Of a stretch of 28,560 nt of DNA, positions 1 through 9,944 are shown piece by piece. The translations under genes were made by a program, and so were the position numbers. Every line of letters starts with the position of its first letter. Position 1 is the first letter of the stretch. This stretch comes from Silene noctiflora. Lineage: Eukaryota; Streptophyta; Magnoliopsida; Caryophyllales; Caryophyllaceae. The notes under the pieces were generated by a model, which worked only from the letters and a program-made list of their open reading frames with translations, was not told where the DNA came from and ran no database searches. The stretch lies in assembly GCA_009801015.1 (NCBI GenBank), contig VHZZ01000021.1, forward strand, positions 50,636 through 79,195. Reading direction: 5' to 3'.

Positions 1-144
1 TTTATAGATCCGTAGCTTGGAGGGTAAGACAATAATAAAATATTTCATAGTATATTAAGATATTATCACAATCTTTTTTGATAATTATCTTTAATACTAA
101 ATAAAATATAATATATTAAATAGATACCAAAATATAAAATTTCG

Positions 145-348
145 GTGTCTACATATTGTATTGCCCATGTGGCACATCTGACACCGGAAAAAATCAAAGC
201 AAAAGATCCTAAAAGCAGAAGCATTGATGTATATAAGCAAGCGGAAAACAATTTACTTAAAGATCTAACCTTTACAGTTCCGTCAAACAGTAAATTCAGT
301 CTGTTCAATAACATGACTTCAGGGGCCGGAGTTGTAGTTCAAATTTGA
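145..348 (+). CDS. Possible terminal exon, unidentified
   Basis: An open frame of about 67 codons ends in TGA at 346-348. From about residue 20 on, the translation looks protein-like (acidic and lysine-rich, then a Thr/Val/Phe stretch ending GAGVVVQI). Codon use looks more balanced than in the flanking AT-rich DNA. I do not recognise a family. If real, it is the last exon of a plus-strand gene that begins outside the window, because there is no room for an upstream exon here. It could equally be chance: the opposite strand is also open over the same span. Confidence 0.2.
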   Translation: MSTYCIAHVAHLTPEKIKAKDPKSRSIDVYKQAENNLLKDLTFTVPSNSKFSLFNNMTSGAGVVVQI

Positions 349-429
349 GACAAGTATATTAGACGTGCTTACGTGCAGACATTTCGCAAACCTCTCAGTG
401 GCGCAGACGCGCAGTATACTGTTGTGTCA

Positions 430-1725
430 CCTTGTGTGCGTCTGAGTTTTTATGAGTCGTCGTGGCAATGCTAATCTCTTACAGAAACTTCCTTCAAAGG
501 TCCTCAACATAATCCAACAATATATATACACAGAGTCTAAACAGTATAAACTATAAACAGCAGACGTACTAATTTCTACGAGGCAATGTAGAGTCCTGGA
601 CTGCAACACTATAACTTCTCATGAATTTCTCAACATATTCCAAGTTCCAACAATAACAGAGAACGATCCAGACTNTATCAAATTTCCTCTAACATAATCC
701 AGCAATATACAGGAAGGACAGAGGCCCGGCCTTTATCACACTATTCAATAAAAGCATACAAAAACAGACGTACCAGTCTCTACGGAGCAATGTAAAGTGT
801 AAACCACAGAGGCTGAAACGTTCATCCAATTTACTAAACATAGTTCAACTACTTAGCATAAGATCCAGCCATCATCAAACATCCTTATAACACGATGATA
901 AACGCAAAGGTCCTACCTTTTATTACAGATCAATGAAAGTAATCATAAACAGCAGAAGTCTAAATCTTTACACGGCAACATAGACCAGAAAGACGAAAAC
1001 CTTTCTCACCACAATCCAGTGATGATGTTCAGAAAGATACTACCTTTACCACACAACACCAAAAATATCGATCTACAGAAGCAAGAAAGAAGTATTGGCA
1101 GGCAAACTGATCTATAGATGCAAGAACGACTAAAAAATCGGAACTTTCTTCAAATTTGCTCAATATAATCCAACAATTAACATAAATCTCCATCCTTCTC
1201 ATAAATCATTGCAAGATCAGAAGTTCCAACCTCTAATACATAAAACCAATTTAGAGTGTAGACCAAGAGGCTGAAACATTCATCCAATTTTGTAAGTCGT
1301 AATCCAGCTATCTAGCGAAACATCCTCATAATCCATTAATAAACGCAAAGGTCCTACCTTTTATAAAAAGCAATGACAGTAAGTATAACTGCATAATCCA
1401 ACAACTAACATAAACCTCTACCCTCCTCATAAATCATTGCAAGATCACAAGTTCCCGCCTCTAGTACATAAACTGAAACTTTCTTCGTATTTGTTCAATA
1501 TAGACCAAAAATGAATATAAATATTCACCCTGCTTCCCATAATAACCAGAAATTAAGTATCAGCAGACGGCAGACGAACTCACGAACTGATCTATAGAGT
1601 CAAGAAAGACCAAAAAATCGGAACTTTCATCAAATTTGCTCAATATAATCCAACAATTAACATAAAAATCCATCCTTCTCATAAATCATCGCAAGATCAG
1701 AAATTCCAAAGTCTAATACATCAAA
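430..1725. repeat. Degenerate tandem repeat array behind the MEE60-like gene
   Basis: About nine diverged copies of a core related to CAATATAATCCAACAA occur near 505, 690, 838, 1005, 1164, 1294, 1389, 1497 and 1642, at spacings of roughly 95-185 bases. Superimposed is a higher-order repeat. The block 1103-1254 recurs at 1583-1735, exactly 480 bases on, with only a few differences. Other matching pairs are 808 with 1267 and 902 with 1334. The last copy runs up to and across the stop codon of the gene at 1726, so the unit looks like duplicated 3' UTR. One ambiguous base (n) lies at 675. Confidence 0.75.
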
Positions 1726-2290
1726 CTAATGCAAGAAAGCATAAAGAGCAGTAGATAAGTACACCAACAAAGCAGAAGTAACAAGAACAACAAGCGCAGC
1801 CACAGCTTGACCCGCCGATTTACTCCCACAACTCAACATTCCCAACCTAATTTGAATAACATTAATCATAGACAACATCAAAAACAAACACCCCATCACA
1901 CTTCCCAACGCCGAACCCAACATTCCAACCCTCAACACCTTAGAATTTATATGAGCCTTGAAAATCTCATCAGCATCTTTACTGTTCAATATATTGATAG
2001 CCAATTTCAACCCTTGTGCAACCAAAGACGAGAACAGAAAAAAACTGAATGACACCACCTCAAATACGAGGAGTTTTCGTGCGACGTCAATACCAGCGTC
2101 GCACGAAGTGCGGTTTTCGAGACTGCGTTGTCCTGGAGTGGTCAACGACAGTCCTACGAAAACCGCAATTGTGAAAAGGGAGTTAACATTTACTAATCCG
2201 TCTAAGGCAGTGACGTGGACACTGGTTGTGTCGGGTGACGTGTCATATGTGGGTCCTTGCTGGTTTCTGTGATCTGGGTAGTACTCCGAT
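1726..2290 (-). CDS. Four-helix membrane protein, MEE60-like family (main exon)
   Basis: This exon encodes about 187 residues plus a TAG stop (1726-1728). The order is a polar N-terminal part (SEYYPDHRNQQGPTYDTS), then VHVTALDGLVNVNSLF, then about four hydrophobic segments: around VNVNSLFTIAVFVGLSL, LLVFEVVSFSFFLFSSLV, GSALGSVMGCLFLMLSMI and AVAALVVLVTSALLVYLS. The exon opens at a good acceptor: TTTTTTGCAG reads backwards from 2300 and ends at 2291. No ATG is in frame with the exon after the nearest upstream stop, so a short first exon must lie further upstream (plus side of 2300) or has been lost. The conserved ALDGLVNVNSLF and CLFLMLSMI blocks match a plant-specific family of unknown biochemical role, annotated in some genomes as maternal effect embryo arrest 60. 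I assign that name from memory with moderate confidence. The domain looks intact and has no internal stop. Confidence 0.75.
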
Positions 2291-2575
2291 CTGCAAAAAA
2301 TTGGGGATTGCCATGTGGGTTAGTCTTAGATTTTTGATTAAATTCGTAATACAAATTATTGAATAAGATCGACCTATAACAGTCTTGTGCCGGAGCCAGG
2401 ATTTACGGTTATGGGGCGAAAAATTTAAGCTGGGGTAAATGAGTAATGTAATAAAATTTGGAATTTTTTATTTTTCAGCGAGGGCGAGCGCCCTACTAGC
2501 CCCTCGATCATTATTGACAACAAAAGTAACGTACTAACGTATGAAAATGAGGAGAACAATCGAGTTTGTAAATAT
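2291..2575. other. Intergenic: upstream of the MEE60-like exon
   Basis: This should contain the first intron and perhaps the short first exon of the minus-strand gene, but no convincing ATG exon with a donor was found. The part around 2390-2510, with GGAGCCAGGATTT and a GGGGCGAAAAATTTAAGC run, resembles dispersed repeat DNA common in plants. Its family could not be named. Confidence 0.4.
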
Positions 2576-2646
2576 ATACTCCCTCCCTCCCAATGATGTG
2601 TATTTTAATAAAAGGTAAATAAATGACGGAAACGGAGGGCGTATAA
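2576..2646. mobile_element. Very short Stowaway-like MITE
   Basis: ACTCCCTCCCTCCC at the left faces GACGGAAACGGAGGGCGTA at the right, flanked by TA on both sides, about 70 bases in all. The ends match the CTCCCTCCGTCC terminal inverted repeats of Stowaway (Tc1/mariner) MITEs that target TA. There is no coding capacity. It is degenerate and possibly internally deleted. Confidence 0.6.
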
Positions 2647-2920
2647 TGAATTAGAGAGAGAGGTGGGACTTACTCTGCCATGGAGGAGAAGATTTGATGA
2701 AGGTTAAGATATGGAAATGAGGGAGGTGTTTGATTAAGTTAGATAAAATTATTAGGAGTAGAGGAAGAGTGTGGGGAATGTTAGAGGTTGCTTTTGGGGA
2801 AATTGAATGGAAGATGGGGGTTGGTAATGAAAAAAAAAAATAAAAAAAAAATAAAAAAAAAAAGGTTCCTTCACTTTCTTGTAAGAATTAGGTCTAGTTC
2901 ACCAAAAGAAAGAAAAAAAT

Positions 2921-3253
2921 TACTCCCTCTCATCCGTTATTTTCTTCCCCTTTGAAGTGAGCACAAGGATTAAGGGAGGGAATATTATATTGATAAAGGA
3001 AAATGTGGGGTTGGGGGATTGTAGAGAGGTGGTATTAATTAAGAATAAAATAAGAATAAAAGAGTTGGTGGGGTTTGGTGATAAGAGAGAGGGATGAATA
3101 AAATAAAAGTAAAAATGTTGGGTGAGATTTGGTGATAGGAGAGAGGGATGAATAAAATAAGAGTAAAAAGTTACCAAAAATAGAAAGGGAAAGAAAACTT
3201 GAATAATCCGTTTTAGGAAATAGGGAAGAAAATAAAGTATGGGAGGGAGTATG
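2921..3253. mobile_element. Stowaway-like MITE of about 330 bp
   Basis: The left end TACTCCCTCTCATCCG continues into TTATTTTCTTCCCC. The right end, read on the minus strand, is TACTCCCTCCCATAC continuing into TTTATTTTCTTCCC, so the inverted ends share about 35 bases. TA flanks both sides. Inside, a block of about 36 bases beginning GATAAGAGAGAGGGATG at 3079 repeats at 3133, so the element carries a short internal tandem duplication. It is non-coding; any open frames in it are chance. Confidence 0.75.
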
Positions 3254-3374
3254 TAATGAAAGGTGGAGGAGGAGTTTGGAGATAGAGGTGGCTTTATGGG
3301 CGGGATGGCTCCACACCTAGGACGGTCTATGGTTCAACCTGCCCGTGCGTAGAAAACCAAATGAATAAAAATAG

Positions 3375-3460
3375 AAAATTTTGGTTTGGTTTGGTTTGGT
3401 TTGGCCCGAACCAATTCAAAGTTGGTCGGGGTCGGTCTGAACCAATTTGGCTTCGGCTTC
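3375..3460. repeat. TTTGG simple repeat and GGTCGG-rich stretch
   Basis: A short (TTTGG)n run near 3380-3403 is followed by degenerate GGTC/GAACC words. A similar ACCGG-rich stretch lies at 9950-10290. It is low-complexity and non-coding. Confidence 0.6.
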
Positions 3461-3466
3461 CATCTC

Positions 3467-3532
3467 ACATTTATGGGTCGGGATTGTACCAAAAAAAAAA
3501 AAAAAAGAAAAAAAAAACATTTATGGGTCGGG
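3467..3532 (+). mobile_element. Poly-A micro-insertion flanked by a 16-bp direct repeat
   Basis: ACATTTATGGGTCGGG occurs at 3467-3482 and again at 3517-3532. Between the copies are only 34 bases: ATTGTACC followed by a near-pure A run. A target duplication of this size flanking a bare A tail is what target-primed reverse transcription leaves when a LINE or SINE insertion is almost wholly 5'-truncated. Replication slippage is an alternative, but it does not easily explain the A run. Confidence 0.5.
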
Positions 3533-4058
3533 TCATTAATTCTCACCAAAGTCCGGCATTATGACGAAGCCTAACTCACTTAATTTTCTTCCAGACGCAA
3601 CCCAGCTTGACTAACCCATGTCTTTAAGTATGGAAATCGGTTTAGACTCTCTCAACCCGTGTAACTCATCTAACGCAGCCCTGAGCCAAGGGTGATGGAG
3701 GGTGCAATCGTACCCATTAATGGATTTTTCATCAAACATCCACAGTTTTCAAGGCGCACGGCAAGTCATCCAACAGCATGAGCAAAACCGGAGATCCAAA
3801 ACATACCTTTCCGTGTACATAAACGTCAAAACAAAAACTAACAATAGAAAACGCAGTTCATATATTAGAGGATTAAACGGTCTCATTATACATCGGAATT
3901 GAAAATGTCTAGAACACTAAACGTTGTTTTTTTCTTAAACCTTCCATTATCTCAGTCTTTTCCTGCCTACATACTAAAATTACCCATACATTGCCCAACT
4001 TGAAAGGGTTAACAGCTAGCAGTTAAAATACGCTGATCATGGAAGTCACCGATTAGCA

Positions 4059-6654
4059 TCAGTACCAGCTAGTGTAATAGTTACCATGACCAGGAGGGGG
4101 AAAGCCATAAGCAGGAGCACCCATGACGGGAGGGCGGTGATTGTCAGCGGGCCCAGCAGTGTACATGTAGGGTCTGTTGTCAAAGACGTACTGGTGAGGG
4201 TACCTGTCAGTAGGCCTAGCAGCATACGGGGAACTGTTTGGAGCGACATTATTGATGCGAGGAACAAACCCAGCGTTGGTAGCTCTGGGCCTTTTGGACT
4301 GAGGCTTGGTAACTTCTGTGGCCCGCTTCTTGTCTGCTTTGGCCTTCTCGAGAAGCAGCATGCGTTTGATTAGAGAGTCCACCGGGAATTGTCCTTCAAG
4401 TTTGTGTTCTTCAACACATTTTATCACAGCCTTTAAAGCACCAAGTTCCCGTTCACCAACGTCGGAATTCTACACCACGATAGCACCAAGTCAGGTAAAC
4501 TAACGGTAAAAGTCATACGTAAACAGAAACTTTACATCAAAGAGTGGGTGATTGAGAGTGTGTGCACAAGCCCAAGATTGAACTGCGAAAAAAGGGACAT
4601 CCAAGATTGCCATATATTGTTTTAAGTAAATTTAATCGACTTACTGGCTGTGAAATCCATTCAAATAGTATGCCCTCAATGTTCAAATTCACATTCTTAA
4701 CACAAAGTAAAAAAATCTCATAATAACAAGAGCATCCTTGTGTTCAGTAGTATAATTCACATTCTTACAAGTAATGAAGTCAGTTACTCGATGTATGTAA
4801 CCCTTGCGCTGACCTTGTAAAAATTCACGTTCTTAATAAAAAGTAATAGAACTCACAACAGCACTACCTCTGCACATTAAAAGGCTGGCAAGGTAAGGAA
4901 GGTCGGATGTATGCAGTTTTACCTGGTGATTATTCCTGTCTTTACATATAATGCGTCATCAGAGCTAGTGCGATTCTTTAGTACACATGGAAAGAGTGAT
5001 ACAGTGAAAAATAGAAGATAAGAATGGCATAAAATACTTGTGAGAAAGAAAGGGACCTGAGCGATGGAAGCCGCATGTGATACACTTCCAGGTTTGGCAG
5101 GTGATGCAACTTTTTTTGCCTCATTCAAATGTGACTGCAGCAGAGGCACAGGTGGAAACTTCTCAGTCAAATCAAATTGGAAGGCCAGGTTTACAGCGTC
5201 AATTTGCCTGCCGCCATTGATCAGCACTTCAATGACACCTGAAAACGCCAATAACTTTGTGTCAACACAAAGTAGAAACGCATTAAAACAGCTGATGCCG
5301 ACATCTGCAGACTACAAAGGAAAATTACGCAACACCTCTTTGAAATTTCTGCCGCATCATCTACAAAGCAGCTACCTCTTACCCGCAAAAGGACAAACAA
5401 TATGTTGCAATAGTTCAGAAATATTAAGATCTCTTATCCAAACAGAAGAGATCAGCAGATATTACATTCTTATACTGGTCATTTTCTGTCACACTCACAT
5501 GGGGTATTTGACAGGAGTAAATTTTTATAGTTGCTTCAGTGAGAAATGAGCTTTTTAAAAGGAAAATAAGACATACCAGGCATTTTGTCCGATAACCCAA
5601 GAGAGCGGCAGAGATCAGCAGCTTGCCGACGGCGTGAAACCAAAGGAACAAGTTTGATAAGTTCTTCCATATCAAAGTCAGATGCAACACCAAATGTATC
5701 AAGAAGTTGTAAAAATGCATGTGCTTCCAATGAGTTTCCACTTCCAGCCTCCATGTCAAGTTCATTAAGTTTTGGCTTCCATGCTTCAGCAATAGCTTTT
5801 GCTCGTGCTTTGATCTCTTGTGTGATCAAGCTAGAAACAGTGCCTTCATCCATGCTCATAAGCAAAAGGCTAAGACACTCCATTAGCATGATGCAGGTTC
5901 GACGAAGACCCAAAAGGTTTGAATCCTTTTTTGCATCCAAGTTTGTAACATCATCACGATAAAAGTTACTCAGGGAGTTCAAAACCAAGCAAGCAGGGTC
6001 AGCTGCAGCATTCAATGCCTGAGGTATCTCCTCCCTCATTGATGCAAGGTTCTTGCGATTGTCAGATATAAAATTGTGAAGGCCCTCTGCATTCATTTCT
6101 TCACACAATTTCACTAGCTCGGGATAAGACATCACTTCTTCCTTTCCATTTTCAGCTGACTGTACTTCTGGGCTTTCATCTTCAACCGTCCCATTTATGT
6201 CCTCAGTAGTGATCTCAGACATCATAGAGTTAGTCGGGGTTTCCTCCATTATAGTTCCCCCTTGGCTCTCACTACTGACTACAGAATGTTCTTCACATGA
6301 CACCTTCCTTTGTTTGTCTCTAGCAATTGCAATAGCAAATACAGCAGCATCCCTCTTCTCTTGCAGCCTCTCCAATGAAGCCTCCTCCTTGGCCACAACA
6401 TCTGCTTTACGTTCCTCAAGTATCTCTTGTGCTTTCACAGTCTTAGTCTCATATTCCTTCTCCTGATCTTCCAACTCATGAAACCGTCTCTTCAGTGACT
6501 TCTCCAAACCATGAAAATGGGCTTCAAGCTCCTTCCATTTGAGATTAAGGGTAACAGCTCGGTTACTTTCGAGCTCAGCAAATGCTTTCTGAAGTTGTTG
6601 TATCTTTGAGGTAGTAGAGTCTATCAGTATCGAAACAGACTTGGTATCTTCCAT
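4059..6654 (-). CDS. FRL3: FRIGIDA-like protein 3 (three coding exons)
   Basis: Coding exons on the minus strand are 6654-5577, 5238-5057 and 4469-4059. The donors are CCTG|GTATGT and CTCAG|GTCCCT; the acceptors are TTTTCAG| and TGTAG|. They join in frame to 556 aa, against about 558 aa (from memory) for Arabidopsis FRL3. Residues about 15-105 are a charged coiled coil (LQKAFAELES, HFHGLEKSLKRRFHELE). Residues about 120-170 are an acidic linker. The FRIGIDA domain spans about 176-450, with the marker stretches LHNFISDNRKNLASMREEIP, RRTCIMLMECLS, NSLEAHAFLQLL and SRRRQAADLCRSLGLSDKMP. The tail has a basic, likely nuclear-localising segment (KADKKRA, KRPR, about 463-482) and a Pro/Tyr/Gly-rich low-complexity end. 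FRI and FRL1/FRL2 act in the Arabidopsis nucleus in a complex that raises FLC transcription. The FRL3 subgroup is related, but its role is less clear, so a flowering role here is inference. The gene looks intact. Confidence 0.95.
4681..4850. repeat. Three-copy degenerate repeat in FRL3 intron 2
   Basis: AATTCACATTCTTA-like words followed by an A-rich AAGTAAT segment recur near 4685, 4752 and 4821, a period of about 67-69 bases. The copies are diverged. They lie wholly inside the intron between coding exons 2 and 3 (4470-5056), with no visible effect on the splice sites. Confidence 0.5.
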
Positions 6655-6667
6655 TGCAAGACAGACT

Positions 6668-8015
6668 GAAAAACCAGTAACACTTGATAAGGAAAATAGG
6701 AAATTTAACAAGCAAAGGCCTGAGTACATGAGTAGTACTGCAGGCATTAACATAAAGGTGTATTAGGTTCACCCATGCGGGTCCCATGTTTTAGTTCCAT
6801 ACACCGTAATGTATTGTAATCCATTTCCATCCTATGTGGCACTGATGATCATTTATGAGATAACAATATTCTGAAAACAACCTATCCACATAATAAACTA
6901 CCTGTACGTTATAAGCGAAGTACACTACTCTACCAGACACCAATGGACCACCAACACACATTAACTAGACTAATCACACTACGAGATAGATTACAGGTGC
7001 AATGATTCCTACCAACATTAAATAATTGTCAGTGATCCTACTACAACATTTTAATCCGCATTACACACCTTATTTAAGTTAAGAGGAAGTTAATGGAACT
7101 TCAATCACACGGTGACAAAACAATCCTTGGTCCTGGCTCATTTTATGGCGCCTATACAAACCCTAATAATTTCCTAATACCTAGTTATCTACAGTTCTAC
7201 CAACTCCGAGCAAATACCATTCCACAGCGAAGGGGAAAAAAACTCAGCTATTTAGTCAAGTCACAAATACTAGTACTCCGTAGCCAGTACAAATTCCATT
7301 TCATACTAGGCACAAAGATAAATCAAATTGCTACGACTAGCGCATGCAACATATAGCTCACAGCCTATCGATTATTGAAGTCACTATCAACATACATTAT
7401 CTACAATCTGCAAAAAAATGCGAATTAAAACACACACAGACAACGATAGCAAACGGAAAAAAAAAATACAACAAATAATTAAGATGCAGTACGAAGAACT
7501 TACTCCTTTAAAACTATTTCAGGCAGCAATTAGATCTACAAGAAACCTATAAATAATAAATCAAACAAAATATATTACAACACAAAAATTAGCTCAACAA
7601 AAACATTTATAAACTAAAACATGCTAAAAATTAAACAAAAAGAGCAAAATATCCAGATCTAGAACTGCATAACAAAAGAAATTAAGCTATACTAAGCTCA
7701 AACAACGAATTCCTCGAAAATAAACAACGATTCCTCCAAAAATCAGCATTTCACATCATTTTTCAGCTAAAATTACGGATTTTACTCATATAACCAGTAA
7801 AAATCGATCAATCAATGCACACAAAACCTACGCTAAGCTCAAACAACAAAATCCTCGAAAATAAACAATGATTCCTCAAAAAAATCAGCATTTCACCTCA
7901 TTTTTCAGCTAAAATTAGGTATTTTCTTCATATCAACAGTAAAAAGCAATCAATCGAAGCACAAAAAGTCATAAAAAATAGCGCAAAAACAAGAAAAAAA
8001 AACAGAGATTATTAC
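6668..8015 (-). other. FRL3 leader (5' UTR) intron
   Basis: The inferred donor is TTCTTCG|GTAATA at 8016/8015 and the inferred acceptor is GGTTTTTCAG| at 6668, only 13 bases before the ATG. It is about 1.35 kb long and AT-rich. I saw no gene in it; the short open frame at 7093-7356 looks like chance. Long leader introns often enhance expression in plants, which is general knowledge and not shown here. The intron contains a 141-bp tandem duplication. Confidence 0.65.
7692..7972. repeat. 141-bp tandem duplication in the FRL3 leader intron
   Basis: CTAAGCTCAAACAAC begins both copies, at 7692 and 7833. Both continue through ATCAGCATTTCAC, TCATTTTTCAGCTAAAATTA and a shared CAATCAAT segment. The copies differ by scattered substitutions and small indels, so the duplication is not recent. 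TTTTTCAGCT could serve as a cryptic plus-strand splice acceptor only, not on the gene's strand. Confidence 0.8.
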
Positions 8016-8230
8016 CGAAGAAAAGAGAAAATCATCGGCGAAATGAGCAGTAGATAATTGCGGCGCCCATAGAGTGTAATAGTATGAAGATGAGCGAAGC
8101 GAAGAGAAGACGAGTGAGCTTAGAGAGAGAAAAAGAGAAGAAGAAGAGAGAGAAAAAGGGGAAAGGGGAAAGTGGAGGAGAGAGGAACTACCCTTGCTTT
8201 ATCTTTCGAACTTGCTTTTCTCTTTCCTTC
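8016..8230 (-). promoter_or_regulatory. FRL3 leader exon and core promoter region
   Basis: On the minus strand this is strongly pyrimidine-rich: long CTCT/TTCTTC runs lie at about 8095-8175, a Y-patch typical of plant core promoters and leaders. It ends at the donor G|GTAATA. The transcription start cannot be fixed by eye. No convincing TATA box on the minus strand lies at the expected spacing. Confidence 0.45.
8032..8070 (-). promoter_or_regulatory. Upstream ORF in the FRL3 leader
   Basis: The leader exon contains ATGGGCGCCGCAATT, which opens a 12-codon frame (MGAAIIYCSFRR) ending in TGA 16 bases before the leader-intron donor. The G at +4 favours recognition. If transcription starts upstream of 8070, ribosomes would meet this uORF before the main ATG, which could lower FRL3 translation. 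Confidence 0.5.
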
Positions 8231-8860
8231 CACCAACGAATTTTTTCTTTTTTCAGTTATTTCTTTGGATTTTTGCCACACTACTCATTATTAGTTTTGT
8301 CCCGATCATTATTACGGTTAATCTTGTATAAAACGGTTTTACATAATTGATCTGTATGAATACATGTGTAAGAGTGAAGGTAAATATTAAAGCGTTATTT
8401 AATAAGAATACTCCAAATTATTGATGATCCTCTCAAAATACTTTAACTTCATTTAATTTCAGAATAAATCGAGCTATCACCCCCACCTTCTCGCAAATAA
8501 CTCGGCAGGTCACTTTCTTAAAACATCTCATTATCATCAAACTCAACCACCACCATTATCAGTATCAACCATCTACACCATCACCAATCATTTCTCCACC
8601 ACCACCTTCAATAACGGCTCGCCGACCAATCAGCCACCGCCAAAAATAAGTATTTTCGTTGACCATCACCTAGTCCGCCGCTTTCCAAGACACGAGTAAA
8701 TAAGATAGCATTGGAACTTAGAAGCTTCAGAGGTGGAATAACACACTATTTCGTATATCATTGGTTTTGGAAAGTGACTTACAAGTTCTTAAAGATCTAT
8801 AGTTTTGGGTTATATTTGAAAGAGAAAATAAAAAGATTTTTATAGATTTATAGTTTTAAT
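8231..8860. other. Intergenic, no gene seen
   Basis: The sequence is AT-rich. A CCA/ACC-rich patch at 8480-8640 (CACCACCACC-like words) has no sustained open frame on either strand. I see no RNA gene or clear repeat ends. Confidence 0.5.
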
Positions 8861-8923
8861 TTGTGGCTTAGTTCCCATTTTATTGATGACAAACGGAAAT
8901 TACGGAATTGGGTTTTAAATTGC

Positions 8924-9184
8924 TCTGTCGTATATGGCTCGGAATGGAAGCACCCAACTACTGTAGTTGCTTCGTAGTCTGTCAAAGATTGGGATATTGA
9001 GGGCAAAGTGTTCAGTCTTACCATTGATGGGGAAATCGACACTGATATGGTGAAGGAGTAAGTTCAAGGAAGGAGAGCGAGGTTCTACGAGAAAGCTGCG
9101 AGTGAGGGGATTAAACAAACAGAAGAAAGTGGGAAGTGGGTGGGATGGCCGGTGTTGACGCCGGTGACAAAGAAAGAGGAATAA
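8924..9184 (+). pseudogene. Decayed coding fragment, family not recognised
   Basis: One plus-strand frame reads like protein across the stretch. SVKDWDIEGKVFSLTIDGE lies near 8979-9035. Downstream, RRARFYEKAASEGIKQTEES then GKWVGWPVLTPVTKKEE runs into TAA at 9182-9184. The frame is interrupted by TAG near 8973 and TAA near 9060. Third-position variety and the amphipathic, Trp-containing text suggest former coding sequence. The WDIEGKVFSLT block faintly recalls hAT transposase text, but the tail does not, so I leave it unnamed. There is no start codon or splice context. Confidence 0.35.
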
Positions 9185-9628
9185 TGAGGTAGTTACGGGC
9201 ATGTGAGATTGTAAATTAGATTAGTTTTTTTGTTAATTTTTCCCCTTAATTGTATGACTAGTCACTTTTACCCGAGATAATGAGTCATGGATTAGCCAAG
9301 TTTATTATGAGAATATGAGTTTAATAGTATAGTTTATTCTGAGATTAAAAGTAGTTCGGAGTATTTTAAAAGGAGCACCTGTAGTTTAGTATTCTTGTTA
9401 AGTAACCCATTATTAAAAGAGTCATCTTATACTTGATAAACTTGTGTAACATCGTCTTACATAAATATTTGTGGATTAGTTATCTACGGTTTTTATTTGA
9501 GTGTCTTGTATCTACATTTTGCTAACATAATATGTTTGAATTTAAAATAAACAAGGTGGAATGAGAAATTTCTTATTACTTTTCAAGTGAGCTTTATGTG
9601 CGTTATGCTAATATTAAAGGCGGTTTGT

Positions 9629-9765
9629 GGTGCGTTTGATTAGGTTTCCAAAACGAAGACAACAATAATCGAAAAGGTCAATAAAAGAAAAAGAATTTCA
9701 ATCTCCAATTTATTTTTTGCCTCAAAGTTGAAACTCCATCAAGACCGTTTCTCAAACAAACCCAA
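9629..9765. mobile_element. Possible small hAT-type MITE
   Basis: GGTGCGTTTGATTAGG at the left faces TCTCAAACAAACCC at the right, whose minus-strand reading is GGGTTTGTTTGAGA. Ends of the form G-GTTTG are common in plant hAT MITEs. No clear 8-bp target duplication was found, so this stays weak. Confidence 0.3.
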
Positions 9766-9944
9766 TACAAAATAAGTTTATATATAGGTTTCTAAACATA
9801 TATCGGATATCAACTTTACATTTGAAACCTGACCTCTAAAATATACACTCGCCGCCCCTCATTATTAAGATAGCTTCAAACTTGAGTCAATCTATCTTTA
9901 TTTTTCATCTTATCATTATGTTATTTAAGATATCTTTGATAGGT

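Noticed and set aside
2920-3316. Two minus-strand open frames rich in Ser/Leu/Pro/Phe
   Set aside because: They fall inside the Stowaway-like MITE and repeat with its internal duplication.
4086-4373. Plus-strand open frame opposite FRL3 exon 3
   Set aside because: Antisense shadow of a well-supported coding exon; the translation is not protein-like.
7093-7356. Plus-strand open frame inside the FRL3 leader intron
   Set aside because: No homology recognised and AT-driven composition; it lies within a well-bounded intron of the opposite strand.
8084-8350. Plus-strand open frame opposite the FRL3 leader
   Set aside because: The N-terminal half is a simple Lys/Glu/Arg run caused by the purine-rich complement of the Y-patch; the rest is low complexity.
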